Positions 19,820-29,960 of a stretch of DNA of 64,000 nucleotides are shown here, one piece after another. The notes under the pieces were generated by a model. It was given only the letters and a program-made list of their open reading frames with translations, did not search any database and was not told the DNA's origin. A program made the translations under genes and the position numbers. How positions within the stretch are numbered: position 1 is the stretch's first letter; the number at the start of each line of letters is the position of its first letter. The DNA comes from Symbiodinium natans (Eukaryota > Sar > Dinophyceae > Suessiales > Symbiodiniaceae), in contig CAJNDS010000113.1 in NCBI GenBank assembly GCA_905221605.1, positions 134,501 to 198,500 of the forward strand, read 5' to 3'.

Positions 19820-20543
19820 CTACTGCTCGCTTCTTGGCGCGTTGCGGGTGGCGCTCGCCGGCTCCGGCGCCTTCTTTTTGCGACTCCTCGACTCGGCAAA
19901 TCTGAAGCCTTGCGGAGAGTGGCCTTGGGGTTTAGGGTTTAGGGTTTAGGGTTTAGGGTTTAGGGTTTAGGGTTTAGGGTTTAGGGTTTGGGGTTTGGGG
20001 TTTAGGGTTTAAGGTTTAGGCTTGGGATTCAGCGCGTAGAGTTTTGTGTTTAGGGGGTTTAGGGTTTGTTTGGGATTGAGGGATTTTAGGGATTCAGGGT
20101 TTTAGGGTTGCTTAGGAGTTTAGGGTTTTAGGGCTTAGGAGTTCAGGAGTTTCAGGGCTCCAGCTCGCTCGTAGCAGAGACCCCTTAAAATCCTAAACCA
20201 CTCAAGGGGCTGCAGCGAGGGCACCTCCGAATTTTCCAACACGCACTCATGGGAAAGCTCACCCTAAACCCTTCAGCTTAGGGCTTCACATAGGGTTTAG
20301 GGCTTCTAGGGTATAGGGCTATAACCCTAAACCCTAAACCCTAAACCCTAAACCCTAAACCCCAAACAGCAAACCCTAAACCCTAAACCCTAAACCCTAA
20401 ACCCTAAACCCTGAACCCTAAACCCTGAACCCTAAACCCTAAACCCTGAACCCTATAGGGTTTGGAGCCGCGGAGCCATGCGGCTGCCGAACTTGCGACC
20501 AAATCTGCGCCACCTCCAGCACCAAGGGACTAAAGGAGGCACC
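19820..20543 (-). CDS. Gene model 5, three C-terminal exons, basic protein
   Basis: Exons 20452-20543 (0-2), 20199-20257 (2-1) and 19820-19923 (1-stop TAG), all in phase. Donors GG|GTTCAGG and G|GTTTAGG; acceptors CCCTAAGAAG|, GGGTGAG| and AACCCCAAG|. Peptides: SFSPLVLEVAQIWSQVRQP, CWKIRRCPRC (two CxxC-like pairs) and AESRSRKKKAPEPASATR, a likely nuclear-localisation-type basic run. In a second frame, exon 19816-19923 is also open with donor TGG|GTAGGG and would join gene model 4, so the boundary between the two genes is uncertain. Confidence 0.5.
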
Positions 20544-20639
20544 CTTCTTAGGGACCTTAGGGGTTCCTTAGAGTTTAGGGTTTAGGGTTTAGGGTTTAGG
20601 GTTTAGGGGCTCTTTAAAGGCTTTTTGGGGTATATAGGG

Positions 20640-20880
20640 GCTATGTAAGGTGTAGCTATATGTATATATACATATATCTATATAGATAGGGGAATAAGCG
20701 TAAGGGTCCTTTGCAGGGGTCCCTCCTTATACACTTTAACAGCACCACCCACAGCCCAGAAGCCCTGAAAACGCTAAGCCACCAAACTACACAGTGAGTA
20801 CATGTAAGGGGGGATATCCACAAAATTTGGGTTACATTATAGATATATGTATATATATATGCTACCCCCCCCCCCCCAGC
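20640..20880. repeat. AT microsatellites and poly-C
   Basis: TATATGTATATATACATATAT at 20659-20680, TATAGATATATGTATATATATA at 20838-20858 and a 13-base C tract at 20866-20878. No gene seen. This marks the left edge of the AT-rich island. Confidence 0.8.
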
Positions 20881-20967
20881 GACCTACCCTTTTTAGGCCT
20901 TTTTAGGCCTTTTTAACAAAAATAACAAAGAAGGCCCAAAAGTCGCGTAGTTCTCACAGACCCCGAT

Positions 20968-21056
20968 AAGCCAGCATTGTCCGCTTCAGATTCAACATGT
21001 AAATTTCCAGCCAGCATTGGAAGAATCTACATTTTGAATCTGAAGCGGACAATGCT
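20968..21056. mobile_element. Inverted repeat at left edge of AT-rich island
   Basis: AGCATTGTCCGCTTCAGATTC (20973-20993) is mirrored by GAATCTGAAGCGGACAATGCT (21036-21056) around a 42-base loop that contains CCAGCATTGGAAGAATC. It is a perfect 21-base foldback. Confidence 0.8.
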
Positions 21057-21099
21057 GTTTCTAGATGTTTAGGTCAGTGTTTGTCTATGCAAATTGTGC

Positions 21100-22562
21100 G
21101 TTTCAAGGGCAATTAATGTTTTGTTGAGCAACTAATTTATTTATACAATTGTGTTTGTACGAGGCAAAGTATTAATCAAATAGTGAAACATTTTTCTTGG
21201 TTCTATGCGACTTTAGCTACTAGAGTAATTATTAACCAAAGAGCCCAATTTGACTCAAGTGAATACTATTTAAAGGAGCATACTCAACCAAGATGCGAAA
21301 TGAACACCATTCTCAACCAAAAAATGGCAAAGTGTGCGTTGAAAGTGCAAATACTGTATTTATACAATTGTGTTTGTACTAGGCAAAGTCTGCTCTCTGA
21401 AAAGTCCACTGAAATGCCTTATGTTTACATATTCATGAATCGTTTCTATTTTTGAAATAATCATTTTATGCGAATTTAGCTACTAGAGTAATTATTAAGC
21501 AAATAGCCCAATTTTACTCAAGTGAGTACCATTTAAAGGACCATACTCAACCAAAATACGAAAGAAGCACCATATTCAACCAAAATATGGCAAAGTGCGG
21601 TTTAAAGGGCAAATTGTGCTTTGTTGAGCAACTAATGCACTGAAACAGTTGTGTTTATACCAGGCAAAGTATTGTTGAAGTACTATCTGCAAAGTCAAAT
21701 GAAACACCTTATGTTTACATATTCATGAAACAATTTTTTTTGAAGTATTCATTCTATGCGAATTTAACTACTAGAGGAATTCTTAAGCAAATAGCCCAAT
21801 TTGACTCAAGTGAATACTATTTAAAGGACCATACTCAACCAAATACGAAATAGACACTTGCGGAAATGGAAACGGTTCTACCTACATAACAATGAGACAA
21901 AGATTGCTGAAGTATTCACTAAAGACCACTTATATACTATGTCTGAAAAGCACAATTTGCATGAGCAAGCTTAAAAATGCACAATAATGGAAATAGAAGC
22001 GGTTCTACTTACATAACGATGAAACAAAGATGTCTGAAGTATTCAATAAAGACCACATATATACTATGCTTGAAAAACGCAACTTGCACAATCAGGCTTT
22101 AAAAATGCACAAGAATCCTAGAAAAGTACTTAGTGAAGGCCATACACAAGCAAATTCACAAATACATAAAAACATCCAAAAGCGCAAGCTTTTCAGGAGA
22201 ATCTCTGGTAAAGTTTGGATTATAGGGTTTTGGGGTATTCCTGGACGAGTAGGAGTCACTTTTTAAGCAAACAATTCTAAGCAATAAATGCTTTTTCTCA
22301 AGACAAGTATTGCAAATGCTGCTTCTAGATAATTAATCGCATTTACCAGGCAAATATTATCCATGCGAATTGAGCTACCAGAGCACCAAGTAATGGCTGA
22401 ATAAGGACTACTACACTTGAGTACAACCAAAAGATGCACTAAACACTAGCGGCTCTACTTATATAATAACGAAACAAATAGTTCTGAAGCACTAGAAAGA
22501 CCACTTGTATACTATTTCTGAAAAGCACAATTAGCATAAGCACACTTAAAAATGCGTAGTTG
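21100..22562. repeat. AT-rich island of nested tandem repeats
   Basis: No telomere arrays for 2 kb. A ~265-290 base unit recurs, marked by GCTACTAGAGTAATTATTAA at 21216 and 21479, by CTACTAGAGGAATTC at 21768 and diverged at 22374, each followed by AAATAGCCCAATT and ACTCAAGTGA. A second, 127-base unit (GCGGTTCTACTTACATAACG) occurs at 21870, 21997 and diverged at 22450. Reading frames of 60-90 codons exist but change between copies, so I call no gene. Codon use is unlike that of the flanking exons. Confidence 0.8.
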
Positions 22563-22587
22563 TTGCCTCGTGACCGTGAAGGCGAAC

Positions 22588-22850
22588 CAAAAAGCCAAAA
22601 TACCAAAACCAAAAAACCAAAAATACCAAAACCAAAAAAACCAAAAAAAACAAAACCAAAAAAACCAAAAATACCAAAAAAAACAATTTTCCGGGACTCT
22701 TGGAGAAGCCTCATAGGGATTTCCTGAGAGTCCCGGAAAATTGTTTTTTTTGGTATTTTTGTTTTTTTTGGTTTTGTTTTTTTTGGGTTTTTTGGGTTTT
22801 GGTATTTTTGGTTTTTTGGTTTTTGGTTTTGGTATTTTAGGTTTTTCTAC
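22588..22850. mobile_element. Large imperfect foldback of CCAAAA repeats
   Basis: The left arm is CCAAAAATACC-type repeats (22590-22683) ending ACAATTTTCCGGGACTCT. The right arm starts AGAGTCCCGGAAAATTGT (22725-22742) and continues with GGTATTTTTGGTTTT repeats to about 22850. The loop is about 35 bases. It would form a hairpin of over 90 base pairs and is the right end of the AT-rich island. Confidence 0.85.
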
Positions 22851-22976
22851 TGTCCCGTGTATGCGATTTTAGTTGTATTTTAGTCTACGCCCTAGGAAAT
22901 ACGCTATATTGCACACCGAGTTTGCTTGCAGTGCAGCTGGGTGACTTGAGACAAGGCGAAAAAGGGTAGGTCACTG

Positions 22977-23015
22977 GGGGGGGGGGGGTACCATATATAT
23001 ATATATATATATATA
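22977..23015. repeat. Poly-G and (AT)n tract
   Basis: Thirteen Gs (22977-22989) then ACCATATAT(AT)n to 23014. Confidence 0.9.
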
Positions 23016-23474
23016 CGCACGGTTTTCTGCTTTTTCATTGTTATGTTTATTTATGTATCTTTATTCCATTTTTTGGGCGTCCTTATGAAAGGGACTATAC
23101 GACGTATTGAAGGCATAGAAGAGGTACCAAGTTTGCCTACGCTTCGCTTGCTTTTGCTTGTAGGGTCTGGGGTGGTTTTTGGCAGGTATTTAGGGGAATT
23201 CGAGGTTTGTAAGGTTTAGGGTTTCTTATGCCCCTTTCTTTCCTCCCTTGTAAACACACACTCTAAGAACTGCAGAAGAACCCTAAGCCCTGAGCGTGAG
23301 CCCCAACCCTGAACCCGAAACCGCTAATATTCTCTAAATCAGAGGAGGCTCCTCAAACGCATACGGAGGTTTCCGACAGAGCCACCCACTTTGCGTTCAG
23401 GGCTAGGGTTTGGTTTAGGGTTTAGGCTTTAGGGTATAGGGTTTGGGGGGTGTGAGGGGCTTTAGGGTCCGTAG

Positions 23475-24848
23475 GGTTTGCCATACTCCTTGGGTTGTGT
23501 ACGCAAGCATGAGAGATTGTTCGGGAAGTATAATAATGTAGCATTAAGGGTAAGAGCCCATCAGAACCCGTCGCCCCCTGAAACCAGGCCGCACAAGAAA
23601 AGTCTGGCGACTTTGAGGGTTTGGGGCTTGGGGGTCAAGCTGCCACCCTCTAAGCCCCAAACCCTGAACCCTAAACCCTCAACCCTTCGGGCTGTTTAGG
23701 GGGTTTAGGGTTTAGGGTTTAGGGTTTGGGGTTTAGGGTTTAGGGCCTTCTCCATCACCAGCTGCAGCGGTGTCATGCCGGAGCCGTCTTCCACGGTGGC
23801 GCTAAGGGCCTGTCGGTTGCAACGTGGGCTTAGGGTTTAGGGCTAGGCTTTAGGGCTTAGGGTTTAGGGTTCAGGGTTTAGGGCTAGGGTTTAGGGCTTA
23901 GGGTTCAGGGTTTCGGGTCTAGGGTTTAGGGTACTGGTACTGGCTTTTTGCTAAGGAGCTTCGATTAAGTTGCCCCCGACATTGGCTTCCAAAACGTCCC
24001 GGTTTTGGGCCCCCAGCCCAAACCGGGACACTTCTTCTAGAGCTTTTGGGACCTACATTCGCTTGTAAGAACTCCACCAAAACTGGCTTCTCTAAGACAA
24101 CCCGAAGCCTAAATCCCGAAAGCCTGAACCTGAACCCCAAACCCCAAACCCCAAACCCCAAACCTCAAACCCCAAACCCCAACCATCCTCGTTGTCCACC
24201 TTGGCTCTGCTGGTCACTTCCCAACACGTATGCCATAGTTTAGGGTTTTAGGGTTTAGGGTTTAGGGTTTAGGGTTTTCACGGTTTCGAATGTCATGACT
24301 TGATCGCGTTTTCTTCCAGAAGGGTGGCAAGCAGTGGAATAAAGGCCCTACTCTTCTCCGGGTCTCGGTCTTTTGCCTATCATGTGCTGCAATTCTGACG
24401 GCTTCTTTTGCGGAAGTTTTTTAGGTTTTGGGCATTCGGGAGGTAAGCTTGGGCCAAGGAACAGAACCGACATTGACCTACAACACCAAAAGGATACATA
24501 GTACAGTGCATGGTTAAGGTCAACTCCTGGGAGGCGAACTCGCCAACTCCTCGGAGACCTTTGGTCAGTTCCCTTGCTCAAGATGCACCAGGTCGACTAC
24601 GAGAAGAGTCAGTCGAGCACAGCACAACGCAGGGTTTAGGGTTTAGGGTTTAGGGTTTAGGGTTTAGGGTTTAGGGTTTAGGGTTTTGGGGGCTCTTGGC
24701 AGTATGTCCGAGTCGCTCTCAGAGTCAGGCTCAGGATGCCCCCAAATCTTCAAGGACTGCCCGTTTTGCACGTGGACGCCGGCAAGGCCGTCAAGGGACT
24801 CACCCGCTCCTTCGGGGCTCTGGGAGCCACAGAAGTGCTTCAGACTAG
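23475..24848 (+). CDS. Gene model 6, phase-consistent exons, membrane segment, Ser/Arg tail
   Basis: Exons 23475-23549 (0-0), 23598-23618 (0-0), 24320-24415 (0-0), 24519-24633 (0-1) and 24703-24848 (1-stop TAG). Donors: AGG|GTAAGAGC (consensus), AGG|GTTTGGGG, GAA|GTTTTTTAGG and G|GTTTAGGG. Acceptors: CGTTTTCTTCCAG| and GGCTCTTGGCAG|. Peptides: GCVRKHERLFGKYNNVAL; LRVSVFCLSCAAILTASF, a plausible membrane segment; SLAQDAPGRLREESVEH; then SRSQSQAQDAPKSSRTARF and GRRQGRQGTHPLLRG. A further (+) exon or an antisense ankyrin exon may lie at 23745-23825. No named family. Confidence 0.5.
23745..23822 (-). CDS. Ankyrin-like exon (minus)
   Basis: After acceptor AACCGACAG| the minus strand reads ALSATVEDGSGMTPLQL with nearly all third positions G or C. 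GxGMTPLQL fits the start of an ankyrin repeat (GxTPLHLA). Donor CTG|GTGATGG. The + strand is also open with a good CTCCATCACCAG| acceptor, so the strand is not certain. Confidence 0.4.
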
Positions 24849-24956
24849 CTCCAAGAACCCTAAACCCTAAACCCTAAACCCTAAACCCAAAACCCTCAAC
24901 CCTAAACCCCAAACCCTGAACCCTGAACCCTCAACCCTCAACCCTCAACCCTAAAC

Positions 24957-25024
24957 CCCAAGGGAGCCTCTTCAGCTTTGGATCCAGCCTCGCTCGCGGC
25001 CCCTGTCTCTATCAGCACCTGCTT
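24957..25024 (-). CDS. Single exon (minus), acidic helix
   Basis: Acceptor CCCTAAACCCCCAAG|, frame KQVLIETGAASEAGSKAEEA, donor TTGGG|GTTTAGGG. Phase 0-2. The + strand is also open (LDPASLAAPVSIS) with acceptor CCTCTTCAG|. The minus frame is favoured by its charged composition. Confidence 0.45.
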
Positions 25025-25027
25025 CTT

Positions 25028-25345
25028 GGGGGTTTAGGGTTTAGTTTAGGGTTTAGGGTTTAGGGTTTAGGGTTCAGGGTTCAGGGTTCAGGGTTCAGGG
25101 TTCAGGGTTCAGGGTTCAGCGTTCAGGGTTCAGGGTTCAGGGTTCAGGGTTCAGGGTTCAGGGTTCAGGGTTCAGGGTTCAGGGTTTAGGGTTTAGGGTT
25201 TAGGGTTTAGGGTTTAGGGTTTAGGGTTTAGGGTTTGGGGTTTAGGGTTTAGGGTTTAGGGTTTAGGGTTTAGGGTTTTAGGGTTTTAGGGTTTAAGGTT
25301 TAGGGTTTAGGTTTAGGGTTTAGGGTTTCGGGTTTCGGGTTTCGG
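25028..25345. repeat. Long TTTAGGG array with a homogenised TTCAGGG core
   Basis: About 15 consecutive TTCAGGG units (25072-25184, one unit TTCAGCG) are embedded between normal TTTAGGG runs, with TTTCGGG variants at the right end. This indicates local amplification of a variant unit. Confidence 0.95.
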
Positions 25346-25431
25346 GTTGCAGCCCAGCAGGACTAGAGCATAACCACGAACACGAACCCACTGAGAGTCG
25401 GGGACCTTCATTCTTATTCTGAGAACAGGGA

Positions 25432-25560
25432 TCTAAGGGTAGTTACACGGCTCCCTTAATATGGCCCCTTGCCTCCTTGAAAGGGTTCTTCAGTATGGGC
25501 CCTTGGCTTTTGCAGGCTGATATAAGGGGTCCCCATTTAGAGCCTCCAAACACGAGGAGC
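25432..25560. mobile_element. Repeat family C copy
   Basis: GTAGTTACACGGCTCCCTTAA, CTTGCCTCCTTGAAAGGGTTC, GGGCCCTTGGCTTTTGCAGG and GATATAAGGGGTCCCC align with 9842-9950. No array inside. Confidence 0.6.
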
Positions 25561-25694
25561 AAACAACCTTGAACCCTAGACCAACACACAGAACAACAGG
25601 GAAAAAACACGTTACCACCGGGCAGCTAAGTCGGTCCATTGATTTCCTGAGCCCCTAGCTACCCTCAACACTTGCAGCTCAGTTTAGGGCTTAG

Positions 25695-25899
25695 GATAAG
25701 TTCTTCGGCATCCAACAATCTGAAGCCCTGTTTTACGTTCAAGGGTTCCTCTACGGGAAACTGAGGAACTCAGAACTGAAGAAGCGCTCTACTGGGTTTC
25801 CTAGTGTGATAACACGAGGATTCCTGATTGCCAGGGGCCTTCAAGCAGGGGGTCCTGAAGCAAAAGAGCCTGCAACTGAATCACCCTTAGCAACCCCAG
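25695..25899 (+). CDS. Long single exon, unknown function
   Basis: After AGTTTAGGGCTTAG| the frame stays open for 68 codons and one base: DKFFGIQQSEALFYVQGFLY, GKLRNSELKKRSTGFPSVI, RGFLIARGLQAGGPEAKE. Donor CCAG|GTCCAC. There is no telomere repeat inside, and the composition is that of a globular protein followed by a Pro/Glu linker. Unspliced, the frame continues to about 25965. One of the longest clean open stretches in the window. Confidence 0.55.
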
Positions 25900-26045
25900 G
25901 TCCACATCCCCAGAACACCTACGAAACTCGAAGCTCTAAACACCCTAACGCCCTAAACAGTAAACCCTAAACCCTAAACCCTACACCCTAAACCCTAAAC
26001 CCTAAACCCTAAACCGAGTTCTCAAAGGACCGCAACTCAGAGCAC

Positions 26046-26083
26046 CTTCAGGGAGTCGGGGTCCAGCTCGGCTGGTGTGGTGC
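26046..26083 (-). CDS. Short exon (minus)
   Basis: Acceptor CATCCCGCAG|, peptide TTPAELDPDSLK, donor AAG|GTGCTCTG. The + strand is open too (PQLRAPSGSRGPARLVWCL) with donor GAT|GTGGGTTTAGGG. Strand uncertain. Confidence 0.35.
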
Positions 26084-26094
26084 CTGCGGGATGT

Positions 26095-26790
26095 GGGTTT
26101 AGGGTTTAGGGTTTAGGGTTTAAGGTTTAGGGTTTAGAGTTTAGGGTTTAGGGTTTAGGGTTTAGGGTTTAGGATTTAGGGTTCAGGGTTTAGGGTTTAG
26201 GGAGTTCTGGTTCAGGGTTTAGGGTTTGGGGGTTTTAGGGTTTAGGGTTTAAGGAGTTCTGGTTCAGGGTTTAGGGGTTTTAGGGTTTAGCGTTTAGGGG
26301 TTCGGGTTTAGGGTTGGGGTGTTTGAGGTTTCGGGTTTAGGGTTTGGGGGGTTTTAGGGTTTAGGGTTTAGGGTTTCGGGTTTAGGGGCTTGGGGCTGAG
26401 GGGATTTACTTCGGGTTTAGGGTTTAAGGCTTTGGGGATTTTGGGGATTTGTTTAGGCTTTGGGGTGTATTGGGGATTTGGGGATTTACATAGGGTTTGG
26501 GGTTTCAGGCTTTTGGGTTGTTGGGAATTATTCAGGGTTTGGGGTTCAAGGCTTTAGGGTTTTGGGGCTTGATTTCGGGTTTAGGGTTTAAGGATTTGGG
26601 GTTAGGGTTTAGGGCTTATTGGTTTGGGGCTTTAGGGTTCATGTATGGTTTCGGGGTTTGGGGTTTAGGGGTTTGGGGTTTAGGGCTTAGGGGCGTATTT
26701 TGCATTAGGGCTCTGGGGGTTTAAGGTTTCAGGGATTTAGGGTTTAGGGGGTTTAAGGTTTCAGGGGTTGCGGGCTGAGGTTTTTTGAGC
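26095..26790. repeat. Degenerate TTTAGGG tract
   Basis: Seven hundred bases of TTTAGGG-derived sequence with scattered GGGATTT, GGGGTTT and GGCTTT variants. Apparent frames (GLGF, GVWGLGF) are translations of the repeat. No gene seen. Confidence 0.9.
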
Positions 26791-27057
26791 ATATCGTTTA
26801 GGGCCTATAGGAGATTGCTGGAGAAGCTCGACCCTAGTGCTCTGTTTTTGCTCACACTAAACCTGAAAACGCTCAACCCTACTTTGCTGCCTCGGCCATA
26901 GTCAGCTTGCCTTCGCCGTCTCGCTCGGGGATCTTCTTCCTTCAGCCCCGCCAGGGCCTTTGTCGTGCTCGACTTCTTGGCTTAGGCGCCTTCTTCGCGG
27001 GCTCGGGGGCCTAACCCTAAACCCTAAACCCTAAACCCTAAACCCTAAACCCTAAAC

Positions 27058-27255
27058 CCTGTGTCAGTCTCGGCAGGGCCTTTTCTCGGCCCGGGGGGCC
27101 TTAGCTTGTGCCATTCGATCCCTCTTATCGGCTGAGGGTTGAAGCAAGCTCTCAATCCGCAGAAGTAGCGATCCATGGTGCTTAGCCCTTGACCGAGGTC
27201 GGAGAATTCATGTAGGGATTTGTTTCTCAAAGGTCCTCCTTCAGACCACACCCGA
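27058..27255 (-). CDS. Long exon (minus), unknown function
   Basis: Acceptor GGGGTTTAG| and donor ACAGG|GTTTAGGG. The frame is open for 65 codons: RVWSEGGPLRNKSLHEFSD, LGQGLSTMDRYFCGLRACF, NPQPIRGIEWHKLRPPGPR. Phase 2-2. Both edges abut telomere-type repeat and the composition is protein-like. No family recognised. Confidence 0.55.
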
Positions 27256-27412
27256 CTAAACCCCAATCAATCCTAAGGCCCTAACCCTGACCTGCCCTAA
27301 ACCCTGAACTTGCAACAGCCCAAACCCACCCTCGTCCCTCAAATCCCACAGCACCCATATGGTCCTAAGCCCCGAACGAAGCCCCCTTCGCGCGCGCGAA
27401 CACACCGCCAAG

Positions 27413-27534
27413 GGAATTTCTTCCAATGGGGTGTACCGACTGTCAACGTGCCTACAGGCGCGGCTTACCAGTTAGCCTGTAGAGTTGGCTTCGCACTCAT
27501 AGTTAAATTGGGAAATCTGGGAATCTGTCCATGA
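27413..27534 (+). CDS. C-terminal exon candidate (plus)
   Basis: Acceptor CACCGCCAAG|, peptide NFFQWGVPTVNVPTGAAYQL then ACRVGFALIVKLGNLGICP and TGA. An optional donor ATA|GTTAAATTG would shorten it. Preceded by an Arg/Pro-rich open stretch from 27310. Confidence 0.4.
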
Positions 27535-27624
27535 ACCTCTAAACCCTAACCCTAAACCCTACACCCTAGATCGTGCCTAAGGAATATCCGATCAGGCCCC
27601 GAACCCGAGCCAAACATCCCAAAC

Positions 27625-27788
27625 CCCTGGCCCGGCCTAGGTGCATGGCCGTCCTGCGCTTGCGACAGCTGGCTTGGGGTTTCGGGTTTCGGGCTTAGGG
27701 TTTAGGGTTTCGAGTTTAGGGTTTAGTCTAGATACTAAGGCCCCCCTCTTGGTTGGGGTGGCCGTCGGAAACGCTTGGCTATGCAACC
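27625..27788 (-). CDS. Two minus exons with basic peptides
   Basis: 27735-27788: acceptor CTCCCTATCATGCAG|, peptide GCIAKRFRRPPQPRGGP, stop TAG. 27625-27672: acceptor GAAACCCCAAG|, peptide SCRKRRTAMHLGRAR (TAMHLG resembles an ankyrin start), donor GG|GTTTGGG. They cannot belong to one transcript if the TAG is real. The + strand is also open over 27735-27830. Confidence 0.35.
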
Positions 27789-27837
27789 CTGCATGATAGG
27801 GAGCGCGGCCTTGGATCGAGGGCGCGCTCCCGGGTTT

Positions 27838-27935
27838 AGAGTTTAGGGGTTTAGGGGTTTAGGGGTTTAGGGGTTTAGGGGTTTAGGGGTTTAGGGGTTT
27901 AGGGGTTTAGGGGTTTAGGGGTTTAGGGGTTTAGG
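27838..27935. repeat. (TTTAGGGG)n 8-base variant array
   Basis: Eleven tandem GTTTAGGG-G units: an 8-base rather than 7-base period, homogenised. It is followed by normal units. Confidence 0.9.
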
Positions 27936-28132
27936 GTTTAGGGTGAGCTTCCACTGATGCTTACCGGAAACCCTAAAGAACCCGAAACCTACTTTGTTGG
28001 AGGTTACCTAAGAACTCTATACTGGGCTTTACAATGAGAACCTACCAAAAAAGTGGGTTTTTCAGACCAATTTCGAAAACCCTAGCTTGACTTGAGGTTC
28101 AGGCGATCGAGGGGACTTGGGGAAAATCACTT

Positions 28133-28292
28133 TAGGGACCAAATGAACCCTAAAAAATGGGGTTTAGGGCTATAGGGTTTAGGGTTTACGAATAACTAGT
28201 AAGGCATATGAACCCTACAATTGGGGCTTAGGGTTTAGGGTTTACGAGTAAGGCATATGAACCATAAACCCTTCCAGGGTTCATCTGGTCCC
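28133..28292. mobile_element. TIR element with internal telomere array and tandem duplication
   Basis: GGGACCAAATGAACCCT (28135-28151) is mirrored by AGGGTTCATCTGGTCCC (28274-28290), 16 of 17 matching. Inside, a ~60-base unit (AGTAAGGCATATGAACC ... TTAGGGTTTACGA) is repeated at 28197 and 28248, each copy with its own short TTTAGGG run. Confidence 0.65.
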
Positions 28293-29029
28293 CGAAGTCA
28301 GGGACCCTCCCCAAATATCAGGCCATGAAGGGGTTGACTGTGGCTTCGGGGTGTACCGTGGTCAGGTTGAGGGAGTTCGGGCTGTAGATATGGTATGGGG
28401 ATTTAGGGTTTTAGGGCTTTGTGGGGTTCCAGCGTTTAGGGTAGTCGTGCTGGGCAGCATGGGTGCAGACTCATCACACGCTGCGGGCCCAGAGTCGTGA
28501 GGGTTTAGGCTTAGGTTTCTACGGTGTTCAGGGGTTCAGGGAATAGTAATGTAGGTTTACATAGCGAGTTTAGGGTTTAGGGTTGAGGATCCAGGGTTTA
28601 GGGACCCTAAACCCTAAACCCTAAACCCTAAACCCTAAACCCTAAACCCTAAACCCCTAACCCCTAAACCCTAAACCCTCAACCCTAAACCCTCAGTTTT
28701 AGGGCAAAGTACGCGGGTCCTGAAGCCTCGGTCTCGCCTGGAGAGAGCCTCAACACAGCGCTCCCCGGCGCGCAAGGTGGCCTCGGGAGGTGTTGGGGTT
28801 GTAGGGTTTCAAGTTCTAGGGTATTAGGGTTTAGGGTGTTAGGGTTTTAGGTTTAAAGTTCAGGGTTTAGGGTTTAGGGTTTAGGGTTTAGGGTTTAGGG
28901 TTTAGGGTTTACACGGATTCGGGTTTTGGGTTTAGGGCTTTAGGGTTTTAGGGCTTTGGAGCTGTAGGGTTGACCTACCGGTTCTTAGGAAGGGAATGAG
29001 GGGACTTAGATACCCCTAAAGGGTGTGTA

Positions 29030-29150
29030 TATGTATACATATATGTATATATGACTATATATATACATACATACATACATACATATATATATATATACAA
29101 ATATATACATATAGAGAGGGAGGACGCGGGGGCGGGGGGGGGGGGGGATG
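29030..29150. repeat. Compound microsatellite (TATA, CATA, poly-G)
   Basis: TATGTATATATGACTATATAT, (CATA)5 at 29066-29083, (AT)n and a G-rich GGGGGCGGGGG tract at 29128-29149. Confidence 0.9.
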
Positions 29151-29225
29151 TTTCATCTACCCCAGCCCTGCAGAGCATATGCGCCTCTAATTTTCCTGAT
29201 TTTTCTTCGAAAATTTACTTTGCAG

Positions 29226-29324
29226 GAGATACATCGAGATCAAAAACGGCCCATGCGCCCAGCAGCCTCCGTCCTGACTGGAGGTCATCCGGCCACACCC
29301 GCCAGCCAAACCACCCGCCCGTAA
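29226..29324 (+). CDS. C-terminal exon with a strong acceptor
   Basis: TTTTTCTTCGAAAATTTACTTTGCAG| precedes an open frame EIHRDQKRPMRPAASVLTGG then HPATPASQTTRP and TAA at 29322-29324. The stop is formed by the first CCGCCCGTAA unit of the satellite that follows. Pyrimidine-tract quality is among the best in the window. No family recognised. Confidence 0.45.
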   Translation, partial: EIHRDQKRPMRPAASVLTGGHPATPASQTTRP

Positions 29325-29465
29325 CCTCCGCCCGTAAAGTCCGCCCGTAAAGTCCGCCCATAAAGCCGCCCGTAAAGCCGCCCTTAAAGTCCGCCCGTAA
29401 TGCCGCCCACAAAGCTGCCCGTAAACTCCGCACGAGAAGCCGCCCGTAAAGCCGCCCTTGAAGCG
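29312..29465. repeat. 12-13 base minisatellite CCGCCCGTAAAG
   Basis: About twelve imperfect tandem units: (T)CCGCCCGTAAAG with CCGCCCATAAAG, CCGCCCTTAAAG and CTGCCCGTAAA variants. Unrelated to the telomere unit. Confidence 0.95.
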
Positions 29466-29499
29466 GTCATTGCAGCTCTCAATGAAGCATTGTAGGGCA

Positions 29500-29960
29500 C
29501 CTTCCTGAACACCTAGAGCGGGGGGCTTCGCCCGTAGTGCCTGAGGACCTCGAAGTCAATTGGATCTTCACTTCAGAATTTAGGGCGCCAGTTTAAGGGC
29601 ACGTTTAAGGGCGCCGTCTACGGCAAGCCCGCATAAGACCAACCTTGCAGGCACATCAGAAGAATCTACACCTGCCTGACAAATAGCCGCTGGCTTAAGA
29701 TGTCGCCTATAATGCACAAGCTGGAACACCTGTTTCAAAACAAGAACAAATTGAAACGATGCAAGCTCATGATCAGGGCTTGATATGACGGCTCAACGTG
29801 CAGCGGCTTCTACTGAATACGGAAGCTGGAACACGTGCCGTGCGTTCTCAGTGAAAAACCTGTTGGAATATGATTTCGTCAACATGCTTGAAAGTGTAAA
29901 AAAACGAAGGCCAATATCAAGCTTTGAAAACACCATTTAAAAGGCATTAAGGGCTCTGCA
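29500..29960. other. Array-free segment without a convincing gene
   Basis: Neither telomere repeats nor tandem repeats are seen. CAGAAGAATCTACACCTGCC and GAAGCTGGAACAC recur locally (AGCTGGAACACCTG at 29720, AGCTGGAACACGTG at 29825). A short frame GTFKGAVYGKPA ends at 29636. I cannot support an exon chain here. Confidence 0.5.

Noticed and set aside
21183-22266. Frames of 78-90 codons in the AT-rich island
   Set aside because: The frame is not conserved between tandem repeat copies, so they are unlikely to be protein coding.
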